Below, piece by piece: positions 43,801 through 53,008 of a stretch of DNA of 62,840 nucleotides. The position numbers and the translations under genes are program-made. Source of the DNA: JAIRVZ01 sp031553755 (GTDB lineage: Bacteria > Bacteroidota > Bacteroidia > Bacteroidales > Azobacteroidaceae); contig JAVBKZ010000024.1 of assembly GCA_031553755.1 (NCBI GenBank), positions 1 through 62,840 on the forward strand, in the 5' to 3' direction. The notes beneath the pieces are model-generated. The model was not told the DNA's origin. It was given only the letters and a program-made list of their open reading frames with translations, and did no database searches. Position 1 is the stretch's first letter. Each line of letters starts with the position of its first letter.

Positions 43801-45897
43801 TTGACGGATTTAAGTGTTCAAAATATCATGTATCTGCCCGGAGTTGGTCCGAAGAAGGCGGAAGTACTTGGAAAAGAGATCCAAATCTTTTCTTGGGAGG
43901 ACATGTTATATTATTTCCCTTATAAATACATAGATAGAAGCCGTATTTTCAAAATTCATGAAATAGACGGAAATATGCCTTATATTCAATTAAAAGGCAA
44001 AATCCGAAGATTCGAAACCGTAGGAGAAGGAAGGGCGCGTCGTATAACCGCTATCTTTTATGACGAAACAGGAAGTATCGAATTGGTTTGGTTTAAAGCT
44101 TTGAAAGCTATTCCTAATATGTATAAGGTGGGAGAGGAGTATATCTTATTCGGAAAACCAACTTTGTTTGGGAATAAAATTAATGTGGCGCATCCCGAAT
44201 TGGAAAAAGAAGGAAGTGTGATATCAGGACAAATTGGAGTACAAGGTCAGTACAACACTACAGAACGAATGAAAGATGCTTTTCTTCATTCGCGTGCGTT
44301 ACAGAAAATTGTTGCTCTTATTTTCAAGAATTATCAAGGGTCGATTTCAGAAACGTTAAACAATAAAATTATTTCTCAAGCTCGTTTGACGGATTTAGAC
44401 TCTGCTTTGAGAAATATTCATTTTCCTCAGTCTCCAGCCTTGTTGAGAGATGCAGAATATCGTCTGAAATTTGAAGAGTTATTTTATGTACAGTTAAATA
44501 TTCTTCGGGTTACAAAATATAGACAGCAACGTTTAGGAGGATTTATCTTTAATCACATTGGTGATTATTTCAATAATTTCTATAAATTAAATCTTCCGTT
44601 TGAATTAACAAATGCTCAAAAACGGGTAATCAAAGAAATACGTCAGGATGTTTCAACCGGAAGACAAATGAATCGTCTTTTGCAGGGAGATGTAGGAAGT
44701 GGAAAAACCCTTGTTGCCCTGATGTGTATGCTTATTGCTTTGGATAATGGATTTCAAGCCGCATTGATGGCTCCCACAGAGATTTTAGCGACACAACATT
44801 ATGAAACAATCAAAGAGCTTTTATTCGGATTAGATATTGATGTTCGGTTACTTACAGGCTCTACGAAGAAAAAAGAACGAAACATATTGCTTCCTGACAT
44901 TCAATCTGGTCGAGTTCAAATACTCATAGGAACTCATGCTTTGATTGAAGATACGGTTAATTTCTCCAATCTCGGATTGGTTATTATTGATGAACAGCAT
45001 CGTTTTGGAGTCGGACAGCGGGCGAGATTATGGAAAAAGAACGATATTCCTCCTCATGTGTTGGTAATGACAGCTACGCCGATTCCTCGCACACTCGCAA
45101 TGACGCTTTATGGGGATTTGGATGTTTCTGTTATTGACGAATTGCCTCCGGGAAGAAAACCTGTAAAAACGTTACATATCTATAGTGCTAAACGCTTAAA
45201 TCTGTATGATTCTGTTCGTAAACAATTGAAAGAGGGGAGACAGGTGTACATCGTGTATCCTTTGATTGAAGAAAGTGAAAAAATGGATTTGAAAAATCTG
45301 ACTGAAGGATTCGAACATACGAAAGAAATTTTCCCTGAATATGAAGTCTGTATGGTTCACGGAAAAATGAAACCAGTAGAAAAAGATGCGGAAATGCAGA
45401 GATTTGTGAATGGAGAAGCTCAAATCATGGTGGCAACAACGGTAATTGAAGTTGGAGTAAATGTCCCGAATGCGTCTGTAATGATTATCGAAAGTGCGGA
45501 ACGCTTTGGATTGTCGCAATTACATCAATTGCGAGGACGTGTTGGTCGTGGTGCCGACCAATCATTTTGTATTTTACTGACTCGCTATGAATTATCGGAA
45601 GTAACCCGAAAACGTTTGTCGATTATGACCGAAACCAACGATGGATTTGTCATTGCCGAAGAAGATTTAAAACTACGTGGTCCAGGAGATATTGATGGAA
45701 CACAACAAAGTGGTGTTGCTTTCAATCTAAAAATAGCTGACTTAGCGAAAGATGGACAAGTTTTAAGTTTGGCAAGAGATATCGCAACGCAAGTTTTGGA
45801 AGATGACCCTTTACTTCAAAAATCAGAAAATACAATTTTAAGCCAGCAATTGAAGAAATTGAATCAAGACAAAACAGGGTGGTTTATGATTAGTTAG
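43801..45897 (+). CDS. recG: ATP-dependent DNA helicase RecG
   Basis: This 698-residue branch-migration helicase rescues stalled forks. The wedge OB-domain occupies about 60-150, with helicase motifs LLQGDVGSGKTLVAL (Walker A, about 297-311), LMAPTEILATQHYE, IIDEQHRFGVGQR (DEQH box), MTATPIPRTLAMT and QLRGRVGRG (motif VI). The start is probably TTG 43801: relatives have the TDLSVQNIMYLPGVGP-type N-terminus that only this start keeps. ATG 43828 would remove it. The gene is convergent with the next one and overlaps it by four bases. Confidence 0.93.
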   Translation: MTDLSVQNIMYLPGVGPKKAEVLGKEIQIFSWEDMLYYFPYKYIDRSRIFKIHEIDGNMPYIQLKGKIRRFETVGEGRARRITAIFYDETGSIELVWFKALKAIPNMYKVGEEYILFGKPTLFGNKINVAHPELEKEGSVISGQIGVQGQYNTTERMKDAFLHSRALQKIVALIFKNYQGSISETLNNKIISQARLTDLDSALRNIHFPQSPALLRDAEYRLKFEELFYVQLNILRVTKYRQQRLGGFIFNHIGDYFNNFYKLNLPFELTNAQKRVIKEIRQDVSTGRQMNRLLQGDVGSGKTLVALMCMLIALDNGFQAALMAPTEILATQHYETIKELLFGLDIDVRLLTGSTKKKERNILLPDIQSGRVQILIGTHALIEDTVNFSNLGLVIIDEQHRFGVGQRARLWKKNDIPPHVLVMTATPIPRTLAMTLYGDLDVSVIDELPPGRKPVKTLHIYSAKRLNLYDSVRKQLKEGRQVYIVYPLIEESEKMDLKNLTEGFEHTKEIFPEYEVCMVHGKMKPVEKDAEMQRFVNGEAQIMVATTVIEVGVNVPNASVMIIESAERFGLSQLHQLRGRVGRGADQSFCILLTRYELSEVTRKRLSIMTETNDGFVIAEEDLKLRGPGDIDGTQQSGVAFNLKIADLAKDGQVLSLARDIATQVLEDDPLLQKSENTILSQQLKKLNQDKTGWFMIS

Positions 45898-47021
45898 TGT
45901 CCGATTAGCCGGATGATTTTTTCCGCGTTTTTTTTATTGTTAACTAAATCATCCAAAACAACTTGTCTTTTTTCTATTTCATTTTCAGGAAAATCTTTAT
46001 TGATGTATTGCCGGATGACTTCTAAAATACCTTCTCCATTGTCAGGAATAAGAATACATAAATCTTCTAATCCCGAACCTACTAACATATTTTTGTTCGC
46101 TAAACAAAAATGACAATTATGAATTGCGTTTAACAACTTGAGTTTGAGGCCAACACCTTGAGTTGTATAAAGTATGTTAATCTTTGCTTCACGCAAAAGA
46201 GTTGTCATTTCCTCATGGGATAAATTAGCTTTAATAGTTACATTTGAAATGTGTTTTGCTGATTTATAGATAGATGAATCAGGATTTAATCCTGCGATTA
46301 CCCATTGAATTTCCGGGCCTTTTTTTGCCACATTTTCAATAAGGAAAACAGCATTGCTGATGTTTTCTGGAGAACTTAAATCTCCATGATACAAAACATA
46401 AGGTTTGTAATTTTTTGTAATAGTCAGTTTATTATTAGGGTGAGAAGATTGACATAAAATAATCTTATTTCCATAATGTTTGATAAAATAATTTAATTCT
46501 GTTTTAGAAACAGCTAAAATATAGCTAGCAAATTTTAATTTTTTTTCAAATAAGAGCAATCTAAATGCTTCAAATTTGAAATATATTTTCAATGCAATCT
46601 TTTTTGTATGAGTTGCTAACCCGTTATAATAATTGTGTTCAACATTGTGTGCCCTGACTAATTTTATTCTGTTTTCTAATCGCTTGTCATCTAAATAATA
46701 ACAAGTATGTAGCCCTTCAAAAAGAATAGGAAAATCGTTTTTTAACAAATTATTGATTAAATCCTCATTTCGCCTGCTATTAACAATATATGGTAGAATT
46801 GAAACTTGAGATGAAAAACCAGTTTTTCGTTTATAATAATGAACCTCTTTGCAATATTTATTTAATTCTTTCGAATGCTCACGTCCATATTCGAAAGCAT
46901 GTAAAATGACATCAACACCTAATTCGGACAAGGTTTTTATCCTATAAAAAATATCAATAATTCCTCCATAATTAGCCGGATAAGGAATGTTGAGAGAAAC
47001 AATATTTATAGCTTTATTCAT
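45894..47021 (-). CDS. GT-B glycosyltransferase (family 4-like)
   Basis: The 375 residues begin AINIVSLNIPYPANYGGIID, the acceptor-side GG loop. RAHNVEHNYY follows in the middle, then a donor half with YVLYHGDLSSPENISNAVFL, WVIAGLNPDS and LYTTQGVGLKLKLLNAI. It resembles glycosyltransferases of Bacteroidota cell-surface loci. It is the last gene of the wecB run and overlaps the previous one by eight bases. Donor and acceptor are unknown. Confidence 0.8.
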   Translation of the reverse strand: MNKAINIVSLNIPYPANYGGIIDIFYRIKTLSELGVDVILHAFEYGREHSKELNKYCKEVHYYKRKTGFSSQVSILPYIVNSRRNEDLINNLLKNDFPILFEGLHTCYYLDDKRLENRIKLVRAHNVEHNYYNGLATHTKKIALKIYFKFEAFRLLLFEKKLKFASYILAVSKTELNYFIKHYGNKIILCQSSHPNNKLTITKNYKPYVLYHGDLSSPENISNAVFLIENVAKKGPEIQWVIAGLNPDSSIYKSAKHISNVTIKANLSHEEMTTLLREAKINILYTTQGVGLKLKLLNAIHNCHFCLANKNMLVGSGLEDLCILIPDNGEGILEVIRQYINKDFPENEIEKRQVVLDDLVNNKKNAEKIIRLIGH

Positions 47022-48273
47022 TTTTATTGATTAAAGATTCGAAAATTTCGACAAACTGTTTTGCCTGGTATTTTCTTGAAAATTGTTGAATTTTATCTTT
47101 ATCAATAGAAATAGAAGTATACCCGTTTTGTTTCCATTCGTTGTATTTTTCTTCAATAAAACCGGCAACTTCTTCTACATTTTTTCCGGCAAGTCCACAT
47201 TTCACATCATTGATAACATTTTCCAAGCAACCTTCGTCGCTTCTTACGCATAAAATAGGTTTTTCAACAGCTAAATATTCAAAAAATTTGGTTGTCATAA
47301 TTCCTTTAGGGCCATCAGGTGTAGTAGATTTATTTGTTAATAATAATAATATAGAACTTTGATTGAGAATATTACGTATTTGTGTATATGGAATATAATT
47401 AAAATAATACACAAGGGGAGCAATGTTGAATTTTTGAGATAAGTTCTTCATTAGATTTATAGAGTTTTCATCAATATAAAAATGTATTTGAAAGTTTTTG
47501 GCATCAATTTTTTTTTCATTTAATAATTTTGATGTCGCTTCAAATAATAAAGAAGGATCTCTTAATTCGAGAGACCAAATTCTTCCAGTATAAATTATAG
47601 TAAATTTTGAAGATTTAATATTTTCAGGATAAAACAATTCAGAATCAAAACCATTGTAAATAAGATGTGTATTTTTATTGTATTTTTTAAGCGTTTCTAC
47701 ATGCCAAGGAGATATTGTAGTTATATAATTTGCATATCTCAATGCGAAATTTCGTTGATGTAATAGTCTTTTAGTGAAGAAAAATGATACTAAATTATTT
47801 AAAAAATCAATATTCGAAATTTTTTTACTTATATGTTCGTTTTTTGGAAACTGCTCTATAATATCTCTTAAATCAGTTACCAAAGGTAAATTATATTTTT
47901 TACTGGCTTTATATGCTGCTCTTAATGGATATGTTCTGTATGTACTTGATAAAATGAGCGAAAAATTGTGAATTTTAGCATGTTGACGAATTTTTTTTGC
48001 AACAATAATATCTTTATAATTAAAAAAAAAGTCTGCAAGAAAAACGAAAGTATATTTTATTTTTTGTGTAATTTTATTATCAGATAAATAATAATTTATA
48101 TAAGTAATATTATTGCTGTTACTTAATTCTTTAGAAAGGGATTGTGGCATTAATTCTGTAATAATGATAGGTTCCCATCCTAATTCGGGAAGATATTTAC
48201 ATAAATACCCCATTCTTGGCGCAAGGAAAGGAGGAAAACAATCACAAAGTATCAAAATTTTTTTTCGTTCCAT
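47014..48273 (-). CDS. GT-B glycosyltransferase (family 4)
   Basis: The 419 residues start KILILCDCFPPFLAPRMGYLC and have LPLVTDLRDII (the common 'DLRD' block after a CPAYRA-type helix). FTIIYTGRIWSLELRDPSLL opens the donor domain, and ILLLLTNKSTTPDGPKGIMTT is followed by KFFEYLAVEKPILCV with the EX7E-type acid. It overlaps the wecB gene by 22 bases and is clearly co-translated. Confidence 0.83.
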   Translation of the reverse strand: MERKKILILCDCFPPFLAPRMGYLCKYLPELGWEPIIITELMPQSLSKELSNSNNITYINYYLSDNKITQKIKYTFVFLADFFFNYKDIIVAKKIRQHAKIHNFSLILSSTYRTYPLRAAYKASKKYNLPLVTDLRDIIEQFPKNEHISKKISNIDFLNNLVSFFFTKRLLHQRNFALRYANYITTISPWHVETLKKYNKNTHLIYNGFDSELFYPENIKSSKFTIIYTGRIWSLELRDPSLLFEATSKLLNEKKIDAKNFQIHFYIDENSINLMKNLSQKFNIAPLVYYFNYIPYTQIRNILNQSSILLLLTNKSTTPDGPKGIMTTKFFEYLAVEKPILCVRSDEGCLENVINDVKCGLAGKNVEEVAGFIEEKYNEWKQNGYTSISIDKDKIQQFSRKYQAKQFVEIFESLINKNE

Positions 48274-49355
48274 AATAAATTAATGATATTTTCGGCAGTA
48301 TTACCATTGCCATACTCCAAAATTTCTAATTTTTCTGTTTGATTATAAAGGCATTTCAGAATATCTTTTTTTTTATATCCTGCAACCTGATTCCATCCGG
48401 AAGAAACTGTTTCAACCCATTCTGTTTCTTCTCTCAATGTAATACAAGGCACTTTATGAAAATATGCTTCTTTTTGAATTCCACCGGAATCTGTCAATAT
48501 TGTTTTTGCATTTTTTTCCAACATAACCATATCCAAAAAACTTACGGGAGCAATGACTTGGATAGATGACTCATCTAATGTTTTTTTTAATTTATATTGA
48601 TTGATATATAAATTTGTAGATGGATGAAGAGGCAAAACAACAGGATATTCTTTTGTGGAAATTTCGGAAAGAGCTGCCATAATGGAACTTAATTTTTCCT
48701 TGTTTCCGATATTTTCAGCCCGATGTACTGTTGAGAGATGGTATGATTTCGGTTGAAGATTCAATTCGGTTAGTATTTTTGAAGACTTCTCCGCTAAAGA
48801 ACCGAAGGTTATTGCGGCATCGTACATTACATCTCCTACATGGTAAACTCCTTGTTTAATTCCTTCAACGGAAAGATTTTTGATAGATTGTGAGGTTGGA
48901 CAAAAAAGAAAAGTTGAGACATGGTCGGTCAATATTCGATTGATTTCCTCAGGCATTTTTTTGTTATAACTTCGTAATCCGGCTTCTATATGTATTACCG
49001 GAATATTTAATTTTACAGCGCACAATGCTCCTGATAAAGTTGAATTTGTATCTCCATAAACTAAAACATAATCAGGATTACAGTTTATCATTATTTTTTC
49101 AATTTCAATCAGCATTTTTCCTGTCATTTCTCCATGAGAAAATCCTCCACAATTTAGTTGATATGTTGGTCGAGGAATATTCATTTCTGAGAAGAAAACA
49201 GAACTCATATTTTCATCATAATGCTGTCCTGTATGTAGGATAAATTCTTCTATGTTATTATTGTTATTATTTCTATTGAAATTAATAATAGCACGGCTTG
49301 TCATAGCCGCTTTTATAAATTGAGGTCTAGCACCTACAATTGTGAGTATCTTCAT
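48252..49355 (-). CDS. wecB: UDP-N-acetylglucosamine 2-epimerase (non-hydrolysing)
   Basis: It interconverts UDP-GlcNAc and UDP-ManNAc. The 367 residues show TIVGARPQFIKA, HTGQHYDENMS, YGDTNSTLSGAL, HIEAGLRSYNKKMPEE, STVHRAENIG and TDSGGIQKEA, the complete signature set. An NRNNNNNN run (about 27-34), coded by AAT repeats, is an unusual insertion in a surface loop. The WecG-family enzyme of the first locus could use the product. No wecC follows. Confidence 0.93.
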   Translation of the reverse strand: MKILTIVGARPQFIKAAMTSRAIINFNRNNNNNNIEEFILHTGQHYDENMSSVFFSEMNIPRPTYQLNCGGFSHGEMTGKMLIEIEKIMINCNPDYVLVYGDTNSTLSGALCAVKLNIPVIHIEAGLRSYNKKMPEEINRILTDHVSTFLFCPTSQSIKNLSVEGIKQGVYHVGDVMYDAAITFGSLAEKSSKILTELNLQPKSYHLSTVHRAENIGNKEKLSSIMAALSEISTKEYPVVLPLHPSTNLYINQYKLKKTLDESSIQVIAPVSFLDMVMLEKNAKTILTDSGGIQKEAYFHKVPCITLREETEWVETVSSGWNQVAGYKKKDILKCLYNQTEKLEILEYGNGNTAENIINLLWNEKKF

Positions 49356-49369
49356 TTTTTTATTTGTTA

Positions 49370-50338
49370 CTATTTCTCAAAAAAACGTTTTGCTTGTTTT
49401 TGTGAATGCAGAAACACTTTTTTTATAAAACTTAAATTTCCCTTAGATATTGTGAAATAGGGAGTTTGAATGGCTCCGAATTCTCTGAAAAATCGTTCAA
49501 CTCCTTGAATCATAGAACCTTCGAAGTCAAAACTTTTAGAGAAAGTTGATGTATGCTTGATGCCTTCCCACATTGCGAAAGCATGAGCGCCCGAATTTCT
49601 TAAATCAGGATTTCCTCCTCCGGCGATGTAATACGCGCAAGTTTCTTGCCAGGCAATAAAAACAGCCGCGTGTAATCGTCCTTGTTCGTCATAAGCTCCC
49701 CATGTATCGCCTTGGTTACGTGACCGGCAAATATGAATTAGTCGTTCTAAAATTTGCTGATTTTTTGCTTTTTCTCCTTGTCTTTTGAATGTTAATGAGT
49801 TGACCTCAATAAATTCACTAATGGGAATCGTTTTTCTTATTTCTAATTTGTATTTGTTTTGAGCTTTTGCAATATTCCGATTAATATTTGTGCAAAAATT
49901 ATTTTGGATTGACTCAATGTTGCTAATATCCTGTAAAATATAGGTGTAACGTGTTGTTTGTTTGTAACCTGCCCAATAAAAAGGTAACCAATCCGTAAAC
50001 GTATGGCAAAAATTCTGAGAAAAAATCTTGTATTTAGATAAGATTGGAATGAATTCGTTGCAAATCTGTTGTTTTCTTAATAATTCTGCCGAATAATCGG
50101 GATTAGTCAATCCGGGATTGAACCAAATTCCCATTGTTTGCGTGAAAGCAGGCATGAAAATAATATTCGGATAATAGAAGTATAAAGGAAATGAAGCTGC
50201 AATAATTCCGTTTTTCTCAATAAGGATAACATCCCAATTATCTTTCCCACAAACACAATCCAACCACCAATCTTTGGAAAAGATAGGAATAGAATCTTCT
50301 GAGGAACAAAGAATTTTGTATTTTTCTTTATCTGTCAT
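49370..50338 (-). CDS. GNAT/FemAB-like acyltransferase
   Basis: The 322 residues have a double-GNAT pattern: IAASFPLYFYYPNIIFMP in the first half, and GAYDEQGRLHAAVFIAWQETCAYYIAGGGN with HAFAMWEGIKH and FDFEGSMIQGVERFFREFGA in the second. Such proteins occur in Bacteroidota cell-surface loci and may acylate a sugar amine. It starts the second glycan run, 14 bases before wecB. Confidence 0.72.
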   Translation of the reverse strand: MTDKEKYKILCSSEDSIPIFSKDWWLDCVCGKDNWDVILIEKNGIIAASFPLYFYYPNIIFMPAFTQTMGIWFNPGLTNPDYSAELLRKQQICNEFIPILSKYKIFSQNFCHTFTDWLPFYWAGYKQTTRYTYILQDISNIESIQNNFCTNINRNIAKAQNKYKLEIRKTIPISEFIEVNSLTFKRQGEKAKNQQILERLIHICRSRNQGDTWGAYDEQGRLHAAVFIAWQETCAYYIAGGGNPDLRNSGAHAFAMWEGIKHTSTFSKSFDFEGSMIQGVERFFREFGAIQTPYFTISKGNLSFIKKVFLHSQKQAKRFFEK

Positions 50339-50379
50339 TAATTGTTTGTGAATGCCGCTTATTCATAAAAATAACATCA

Positions 50380-50387
50380 CAAACTTA
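50380..50387 (-). promoter_or_regulatory. -7 box of the wecB run
   Basis: TAAGTTTG on the minus strand matches TAnnTTTG, about 42 bases before the start at 50338. No good -33 element was seen. Confidence 0.55.
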
Positions 50388-50425
50388 GGTAAAAATAAGG
50401 AATTTTTAATTGTGGAAAATATTTT

Positions 50426-50459
50426 TTTTGGATAAATCTACTTTTTAATTGTAAATTTG
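50426..50459 (+). promoter_or_regulatory. Promoter of the two-component system
   Basis: TTTTG ending at 50430 and TAAATTTG at 50452-50459 are spaced by 21 bases, matching the -33/-7 pair. Transcription would start near 50465, before ATG 50482. Confidence 0.65.
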
Positions 50460-50481
50460 GACAATTCAATGAATTTAAGGT

Positions 50482-51816
50482 ATGAAATTCCGGATCAAAA
50501 TACTTCCTTTTCTGATTCTGATATCTTTGGTGTCGGTTTTTGGCTATCAAATTTATTCGGGATTCAATTTTTATAAAGAACAGGAAGCGAGGTTGGAACA
50601 GGATGTGATGATTGCCATGAAAAATGCCGATTTCAGGGAAATATACTGGCGTATCGATTTAATCAGGTTGGAGGCTGCTGTTAACCGGAAGTCTTCTTCT
50701 TCCGAAATAAAAATAGATATTCCCCGGTTGGAAGATGCGATTGATATACAAAATTATTTTTTGAAAGATTTACATCAAAGTGTAAGACAACTTAAAAAGC
50801 CTGATTTTAAAGTATATTGTAACTTACTTCAAACCGAGTTGATTGATAAAGGAATCATGCTTGAAACGTTTACCGAATTAATAGATATCCGCGATGGCCG
50901 GACGATAGAATCCGTTCCATCGGACATTTCCGGCGTTGAACGTTCTCATTACAAACAATATACATTTCCGTTCGATGTAGATGGAATATATGCTTACCGG
51001 TTGAATATTAAGCAACCGGAACTGTTCATCCTGAAGAAAATGTCGGGAATATTAACGGCTTCTTTCTGTCTGGTTATTTTGGTTGTTTTGTCTTATGTTT
51101 ATCTTTATAAAACCATACTTCGCCAAAAAACATTGGATGAAATCAAAAGTGATTTTGTTAATAACATGACTCATGAATTGAAAACTCCGGTTTCTGTCGC
51201 TTATGCCGCTAATGATGCTTTACTGAATTATGGCATGATGAATGAACCTGAAAAAAGGGTTCAATATCTTCAAATCATGAAACAACAACTTTCACATCTT
51301 ACTTCTTTGATTGAACAAATTTTAACGATGTCGGTCGAAGAACGGAAAAATCTCAAACTCAATAGCGAAAAGATAAATCTTTCAGGTTTGTTTGAGAGTT
51401 TGAAAGAACAATATTTGCTTAGCGCCACCAAAAATGTGCGGATAGAAGTCGATGTGGTTCCGTTTGATTTAACGATTGAATCCGACCTTATTCATTTTCG
51501 GAATGTTATTGGAAACCTGATTGAAAATTCGATTAAATATTCGGGAGAAAATGTAAGCATTGATCTTTCGGCTAAAATATCAGATGGAAAAATATCTATT
51601 TCCGTAAAGGATAATGGAATCGGAATTCCGTCACACGCGTTGTCTCGGATATTCGATCGTTTCTATCGGGTTTCAACCGGTAATATTCATGATGTAAAAG
51701 GCTATGGTTTAGGTCTTTATTATGTGAAAACAATTGTAGGAAAAATGGGTGGAAAAATAACTGTAAAAAGTACAGAAGGAAAAGGAACTGAATTTATTAT
51801 CACTTATGAAAACTAA
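50482..51816 (+). CDS. Sensor histidine kinase
   Basis: The 444 residues have a first membrane segment (about 8-22), a periplasmic sensor region of about 160 residues, a second segment (about 190-210) and a cytoplasmic kinase. HELKTPVS has the phospho-accepting His at 231. The HATPase part has LIENSIKYS (N box), VKDNGIGI (G1), FDRFYRV (F) and GYGLGLYYV (G2). It overlaps the response regulator by 11 bases, so the pair works together. The signal is unknown. Confidence 0.92.
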   Translation: MKFRIKILPFLILISLVSVFGYQIYSGFNFYKEQEARLEQDVMIAMKNADFREIYWRIDLIRLEAAVNRKSSSSEIKIDIPRLEDAIDIQNYFLKDLHQSVRQLKKPDFKVYCNLLQTELIDKGIMLETFTELIDIRDGRTIESVPSDISGVERSHYKQYTFPFDVDGIYAYRLNIKQPELFILKKMSGILTASFCLVILVVLSYVYLYKTILRQKTLDEIKSDFVNNMTHELKTPVSVAYAANDALLNYGMMNEPEKRVQYLQIMKQQLSHLTSLIEQILTMSVEERKNLKLNSEKINLSGLFESLKEQYLLSATKNVRIEVDVVPFDLTIESDLIHFRNVIGNLIENSIKYSGENVSIDLSAKISDGKISISVKDNGIGIPSHALSRIFDRFYRVSTGNIHDVKGYGLGLYYVKTIVGKMGGKITVKSTEGKGTEFIITYEN

Positions 51817-52486
51817 ACTTTTACTTGTAGAAGACGAAACGTCTTTGTCGATGATTGTCAAAGATGTATTGGAAAAACAGGGATTCGAAGTCGAATGCGC
51901 GTTTACCGGCGATGACGGATTGAAATTGTTTTATTCCTTCAAACCCGATATTGTGGTAACGGATATCATGATGCCAAAACTTGACGGATTGAGTATGACG
52001 GAGTTAATCCGTCAAAGTGATAAAACAACGCCTATTTTATTTTTAAGCGCGAAATCGAAAACTGAAGATGTTGTGACCGGCTTTGAAGCAGGAGGAAACG
52101 ATTATTTGAAAAAACCTTTTGGTATGGACGAATTGATTGTGAGAATAAAAGGCCTGTTGAATCGTGATCTGATCGCAAAAAAAGAAGAAAAAACGATTTA
52201 TAACATAGGATGTTATACATTCGATTTTATTCAACAAACGCTTGTTTGCGGCGATTATAAAGAAGATTTATCGCATAGGGAAGCCGAAATCTTATTGCGT
52301 CTTTGCCGTAATCAAAACAACGTATTGGAGAGTAAAACCGTGCTCTTGGAATTATGGGGCGATGACCATTTTTTTAACTTGAGAAGCCTGCATGTTTTTA
52401 TCGTTAAACTCAAGAAAAAACTTTCGAAAGATTCTAATATTAAAATTCTGAATATCAGGGGTGTTGGGTATAAGCTTGTTTGGTAG
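51806..52486 (+). CDS. OmpR-family response regulator
   Basis: The 226 residues contain a receiver domain with acidic LVEDE, phospho-acceptor Asp53 in VVTDIMMPK and Lys in LKKPFG (about 102), and a C-terminal winged helix (LSHREAEILLRLCRNQNN...IRGVGYKLVW). It is the partner of the upstream kinase. The target genes are not evident. The RprY symbol used for a Bacteroides regulator is not given, because the receiver sequence differs from what I recall. Confidence 0.92.
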   Translation: MKTKLLLVEDETSLSMIVKDVLEKQGFEVECAFTGDDGLKLFYSFKPDIVVTDIMMPKLDGLSMTELIRQSDKTTPILFLSAKSKTEDVVTGFEAGGNDYLKKPFGMDELIVRIKGLLNRDLIAKKEEKTIYNIGCYTFDFIQQTLVCGDYKEDLSHREAEILLRLCRNQNNVLESKTVLLELWGDDHFFNLRSLHVFIVKLKKKLSKDSNIKILNIRGVGYKLVW

Positions 52487-52526
52487 AGGATAGTGGATAG
52501 GCGACAACTGATAGTTGATAGTTGTA

Positions 52527-52545
52527 AGAGGGTGTCTAAAAAGTC
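52527..52545 (+). repeat. Solitary IS-end-like motif
   Basis: AGAGGGTGTCTAAAAAGTC resembles the GAGGxTGTCxxAAAAG type of IS terminus also suspected at 34008 and 34824. No transposase lies nearby. Just before it are copies of GATAGTTGATAGTTG. Confidence 0.35.
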
Positions 52546-52614
52546 ATTAATGAACGTTTTGTCATTGCGTGCTTGACCCGCAATCTCTTGATTCACTGTC
52601 TGATTTTTTAGGAG

Positions 52615-52635
52615 ATCCCGGCTCAAGGCCGGGAT
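52615..52635. terminator. Strong GC hairpin between convergent genes
   Basis: ATCCCGGC (52615-52622) and GCCGGGAT (52628-52635) form a perfect 8-pair stem with a 5-base loop. It sits between the regulator gene and the convergent TPR remnant. A weak T run (ACTTTTAACTT) follows on the plus strand. The sequence also resembles a widely dispersed 'gagatcccggctcaaggccgggatgac' intergenic repeat, so it may not be a dedicated terminator. Confidence 0.5.
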
Positions 52636-52653
52636 GACAGACTTTTAACTTAT

Positions 52654-52944
52654 TCAATATTCTTCTTTCTTTTTAAGTACGTTTTTTCTTAGTTGAGCTA
52701 ATTCTTGAGTCGTCTTTTCTAAAGCATTAAAAATATCATCATTGTTGGGATTTAGTTCTGCTGCCTTTTGGAATTTTTCAATGGCCAACTCAAACAAGTT
52801 TTCGTCAGGATCTAATTCAATCGCTTTACTGTAATCGGCTATTGCGTCCTCATATTTTTCTAATTCATTATAAATAATTCCACGATTATTGTATGCCACT
52901 GCATAATCAGGAGCTGATGAAGAATGTTGCGCCAACAATGGCAT
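52654..52944 (-). pseudogene. TPR protein remnant with broken signal peptide
   Basis: The 96-residue frame contains one and a half TPR units: AYNNRGIIYNELEKYEDAI with ADYSKAIELDPDE, then AIEKFQKAAELNPNNDD. Between them the spacing is too short, as if a unit was deleted. Reading upstream of ATG 52944, the frame gives IIISFTIS before MPLLAQ, the core of a signal peptide, but a stop (TAA) precedes it with no start codon. The original exported gene has probably decayed. Confidence 0.5.
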
Positions 52945-53008
52945 TGAAATCGTAAATGAAATTATTATTTAGACGTAATTTTTTAGATAGTATCTCCATT
53001 ATTTTGAT

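Noticed and set aside
51806..52486. Naming the two-component system RprXY
   Set aside because: The receiver sequence differs from RprY as I recall it, and most Bacteroidota encode several OmpR-type pairs.
52615..52635. Hairpin as an unusual regulatory RNA
   Set aside because: It matches a widely dispersed intergenic hairpin type and sits between convergent genes, so a terminator or repeat is sufficient explanation.
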